Assembly: GCA_903850725.1 (NCBI GenBank)
Contig: CAINMG010000097.1
Span: 1-14,669 of the forward strand
Direction of reading: 5' to 3'
Length of the DNA stretch: 14,669 bases
From: Candidatus Staskawiczbacteria bacterium
Lineage (GTDB): Bacteria; Patescibacteriota; Minisyncoccia; Minisyncoccales; Staskawiczbacteraceae
The notes under the pieces were generated by a model. The model ran no database searches. It was not told the origin of the DNA and saw only the letters and a program-made list of their open reading frames with translations. Made by a program: the position numbers and the translations under genes. Below are positions 12,955 through 14,669 of this stretch, in pieces. How positions within the stretch are numbered: the stretch's first letter is position 1; every line of letters begins with the position of its first letter.

Positions 12955-12983
12955 TTGTTTCTATTTTAGAAAAATGATAAAAT
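12955..12983 (+). promoter_or_regulatory. Probable promoter of the methyltransferase-sensor pair
   Basis: TTGTTT (12955-12960; 3 of 6), a 17-nt spacer, then TAAAAT (12978-12983; 5 of 6). The expected start near 12990 leaves about 28 nt of AT-rich leader before the ATG at 13018. It lies in the only gap between divergent genes in this part of the window. Confidence 0.5.
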
Positions 12984-13017
12984 ATATTAATAGTAACTTC
13001 TTAATCTAAATAAAAAA

Positions 13018-13902
13018 ATGAAAACGTATATTGCAAATATAAAAGGTTTAGAAAAAAATAATTATTTTGTTGATTTTGTGAGGTTTTTTACTATACCAAT
13101 TTTAAATAATTTACCCGAATCTTTTTTACAGAAATTTATGAAATCTTCCAGTAATGATGCTGTAATTGTTATGGAAAATGTTGGCTCGGCCAAAGCTTTA
13201 GAAGTTATGTATGGAAGATATAGAAGAAAAATATTTTCACGAGGTATCATTCAAGGATTAGCTGATCTCTTTTGGCATCACTTTGTTGCCCAAACAAAAG
13301 GAGTTAGGAATAGACTTAAAATTGTAAAAGACAATTTAGAAAAAGAAATCATAAATATTTTGCAAAATAAAAAAGATAAAGAAATTAAGATTCTTACTAT
13401 TGGCGGAGGTTCTGCAAGAGGGATTGTTGAGGTTTTAGATAAATATTCTGAACAATTAAAAGGGTGGAATATTTCTGTAATAAATATTGATAAAAGTACC
13501 AAAGCTATTGAACTTGGCAAAGAATTGGCAAAAGAATTTAATATGTATGAAAAATTTGAGTGGATAAATGATTTGGCACAAAATGTTAAATTCTTAGTTA
13601 AAGAAAATTCTGTTGATATTGTTGAGATGGTTGGCTTGCTTGACTATTTTAGAGACGATAGGTCAAAAGAAGTTTTTACACAAATCCGCAGCACATTAAA
13701 GGAAAATGGTTTATTTATGGTTGGTAATATTGTTCCAAATAAGGAGCAACCATTTATAATAAAAATGGGATGGCCAAAAATGTATTATAGATTTGCGCCA
13801 GATTTATCTAGACTCTTAATCGAGTCTGGTTTCTCAAAAGAAAAAGGTGAAATTATAATTGAACCACTGCAAAATCATATTGTGGCAATAATAAAAAAAT
13901 AA
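13018..13902 (+). CDS. Class I SAM-dependent methyltransferase-like protein
   Basis: A 294-residue protein. The first 110 residues are helical, basic and aromatic (VRFFTIPILN, GRYRRKIFSRG, ADLFWHHFV) and may form a substrate or membrane-surface domain. From about 122 a Rossmann methyltransferase fold follows: ILTIGGGSARG (125-135) as motif I, INIDKS (155-160) with the strand-2 acidic Asp158, VDIVEMVGLLDYF (199-211) as motif IV region, and LKENGLFMVGNIVP (227-240), then WPKMYYR (about 253-259). The substrate is unknown. The next gene, a 7TM sensor, starts 1 nt after its stop, so the two are almost surely co-transcribed. A putative promoter lies at 12955-12983. Confidence 0.75.
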   Translation: MKTYIANIKGLEKNNYFVDFVRFFTIPILNNLPESFLQKFMKSSSNDAVIVMENVGSAKALEVMYGRYRRKIFSRGIIQGLADLFWHHFVAQTKGVRNRLKIVKDNLEKEIINILQNKKDKEIKILTIGGGSARGIVEVLDKYSEQLKGWNISVINIDKSTKAIELGKELAKEFNMYEKFEWINDLAQNVKFLVKENSVDIVEMVGLLDYFRDDRSKEVFTQIRSTLKENGLFMVGNIVPNKEQPFIIKMGWPKMYYRFAPDLSRLLIESGFSKEKGEIIIEPLQNHIVAIIKK

Positions 13903-13903
13903 A

Positions 13904-14669
13904 ATGAATATTTTAGAAATATTTGCAATTTCTGGATTTGTAAATGGCCTTGTTACTTTAGGTCTGGGTGTTTTTATTATTTTTCATAATTGGCGAGATA
14001 AGCTAAATCGTCTTTATTTTTTAATTGTGCTTGCAACTGGACTTTGGTCTTTTAGTTATTGGCAGTGGCTTTCAAGCAATAATCCAACCGATGCTATTTT
14101 TTGGGTAAGGATGCTGTCTATTGGATCAATATTAATTCCTGTTTTTTATTTCCATTGGATAGTTTCATTATTAAAAATAGAAAAAATACAAAAAACCGCT
14201 GTAAGGTTGGTTTATATTCTTGGATTATTATTTATTTCAATATCTTTTTCAAATCTTTTTATAACAAATGTAACACAAAAATTGTTTTTCCCATTTTGGC
14301 CAAACCCAGGAATTTTATATCACTTTTATTTATTTGTATTATATATTTGTTTAGTGGTTTACTCAGGAAGACTAATTTATAAAAATTATAAAAATTCTCT
14401 TGGACAAGATAGAAAAAGATTAGCCTATGTTTTTACTGGAGCAATTTTGGCTTTTGCCGGAGGTTTAAGTAATTTTTTCCTTTGGTATAATATTCCCATT
14501 GTTCCATATGGAAATTTTTTAGTAGCTTTTTACCCCTTTCTCTTTGGATATGCAACAATAAAATATAGATTGTTTCACATTAAAACCATGGCAACTGAGT
14601 TATTCATTATAGCAATTTGGATATTTTTATTAATTAAAATTTTAATATCAAATAATCTTAATGAATTAA
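13904..14669 (+). CDS. 7TM sensor region of a probable histidine kinase, partial
   Basis: An open frame from ATG 13904 to the window end, at least 255 codons without a stop. It begins MNILEIFAISGFVNGLVTLG and contains about seven hydrophobic segments, with short basic loops such as YKNYKNSLGQDRKRLAY before the sixth. It ends in FLFGYATIKYRLFHIKTMAT, followed by the start of an eighth hydrophobic stretch. This pattern (seven helices, then a G-YAI-KYRLF-I boundary) is what I recall of the HisKA_7TM/7TMR sensor region in front of PAS/GAF and HisKA-HATPase domains. The kinase itself lies outside the window, so its presence is inferred. It overlaps nothing and starts 1 nt after the methyltransferase stop. 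Confidence 0.7.
   Translation, partial: MNILEIFAISGFVNGLVTLGLGVFIIFHNWRDKLNRLYFLIVLATGLWSFSYWQWLSSNNPTDAIFWVRMLSIGSILIPVFYFHWIVSLLKIEKIQKTAVRLVYILGLLFISISFSNLFITNVTQKLFFPFWPNPGILYHFYLFVLYICLVVYSGRLIYKNYKNSLGQDRKRLAYVFTGAILAFAGGLSNFFLWYNIPIVPYGNFLVAFYPFLFGYATIKYRLFHIKTMATELFIIAIWIFLLIKILISNNLNEL

Noticed and set aside
14101..14382. Plus-strand 93-residue ORF near the window end
   Set aside because: It is out of frame within the longer open 7TM reading frame beginning at 13904, which has coherent membrane segments and no stop.
1..14669. tRNA, rRNA, CRISPR array or insertion sequence
   Set aside because: I saw no tRNA-like cloverleaf, no rRNA segment, no regularly spaced repeat array and no transposase or terminal inverted repeats. 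No target-site duplication around the cassette could be found by eye.

Overview
The window comes from a very AT-rich, tightly packed bacterial genome. Nearly all proteins are short for their families, intergenic gaps are mostly 3-21 nt, and ordinary genes lack a Shine-Dalgarno (SD) sequence in front of the start codon. The gene set is bacterial: DnaB, RecR, XseA/XseB, CysRS and a CDP-alcohol phosphatidyltransferase. With the compact style, this suggests a Candidate Phyla Radiation (Patescibacteria/Parcubacteria-like) organism. That assignment is an inference; no rRNA or tRNA gene is present to settle it.

Layout. (1) Positions 1-79 hold the start of an unidentified minus-strand gene cut by the window edge. 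(2) 103-3297 is a minus-strand operon-like run: small membrane protein, xseA, alpha/beta hydrolase, xseB, membrane-anchored FAM173-like methyltransferase, and membrane-anchored VKOR-type thioredoxin, ending in a terminator hairpin. (3) 3298-3474 is a busy non-coding strip with a hairpin repeat, a perfect palindrome, a plus-strand promoter and a terminator-like hairpin that may be a tiny RNA. (4) 3475-8418 is a second minus-strand run: SMR-like transporter, recR, stand-alone tRNA-binding OB-fold protein, PAP2-type phosphatase, P-type cation ATPase and NYN-domain nuclease. (5) 8483-9262 is a plus-strand cassette of quite different character. (6) 9286-12895 is a third minus-strand run: CDP-alcohol phosphatidyltransferase, cysS and dnaB, with a strong terminator. 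(7) 13018-14669 is a plus-strand pair: a SAM methyltransferase and the 7TM sensor part of a probable histidine kinase cut by the window end.

The outstanding object is the cassette at 8483-9262. It has a perfect consensus promoter (TTGACA, 17 nt, TATAAT), a leader of about 100 nt with several hairpins, a perfect AAAGGAGG ribosome binding site, one orphan 160-residue Cys-rich ORF, a structured 3' UTR (possible pseudoknot, GAAA-capped hairpin, GC-rich hairpin) and its own terminator. Hand counts give about 55-60% G+C in two ORF lines against about 22% in a neighbouring line. One leader hairpin can present CCTCC, complementary to the ORF's own GGAGG, and the two possible folds around it exclude each other. 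The cassette therefore looks like a self-contained, probably transferred, RNA-regulated gene with no family I recognise.

The other genes are mainly housekeeping: DNA repair and replication (XseAB, RecR, DnaB), translation (CysRS, tRNA-binding protein), lipid head-group metabolism (phosphatidyltransferase, PAP2), ion and small-molecule transport, and envelope thiol chemistry.
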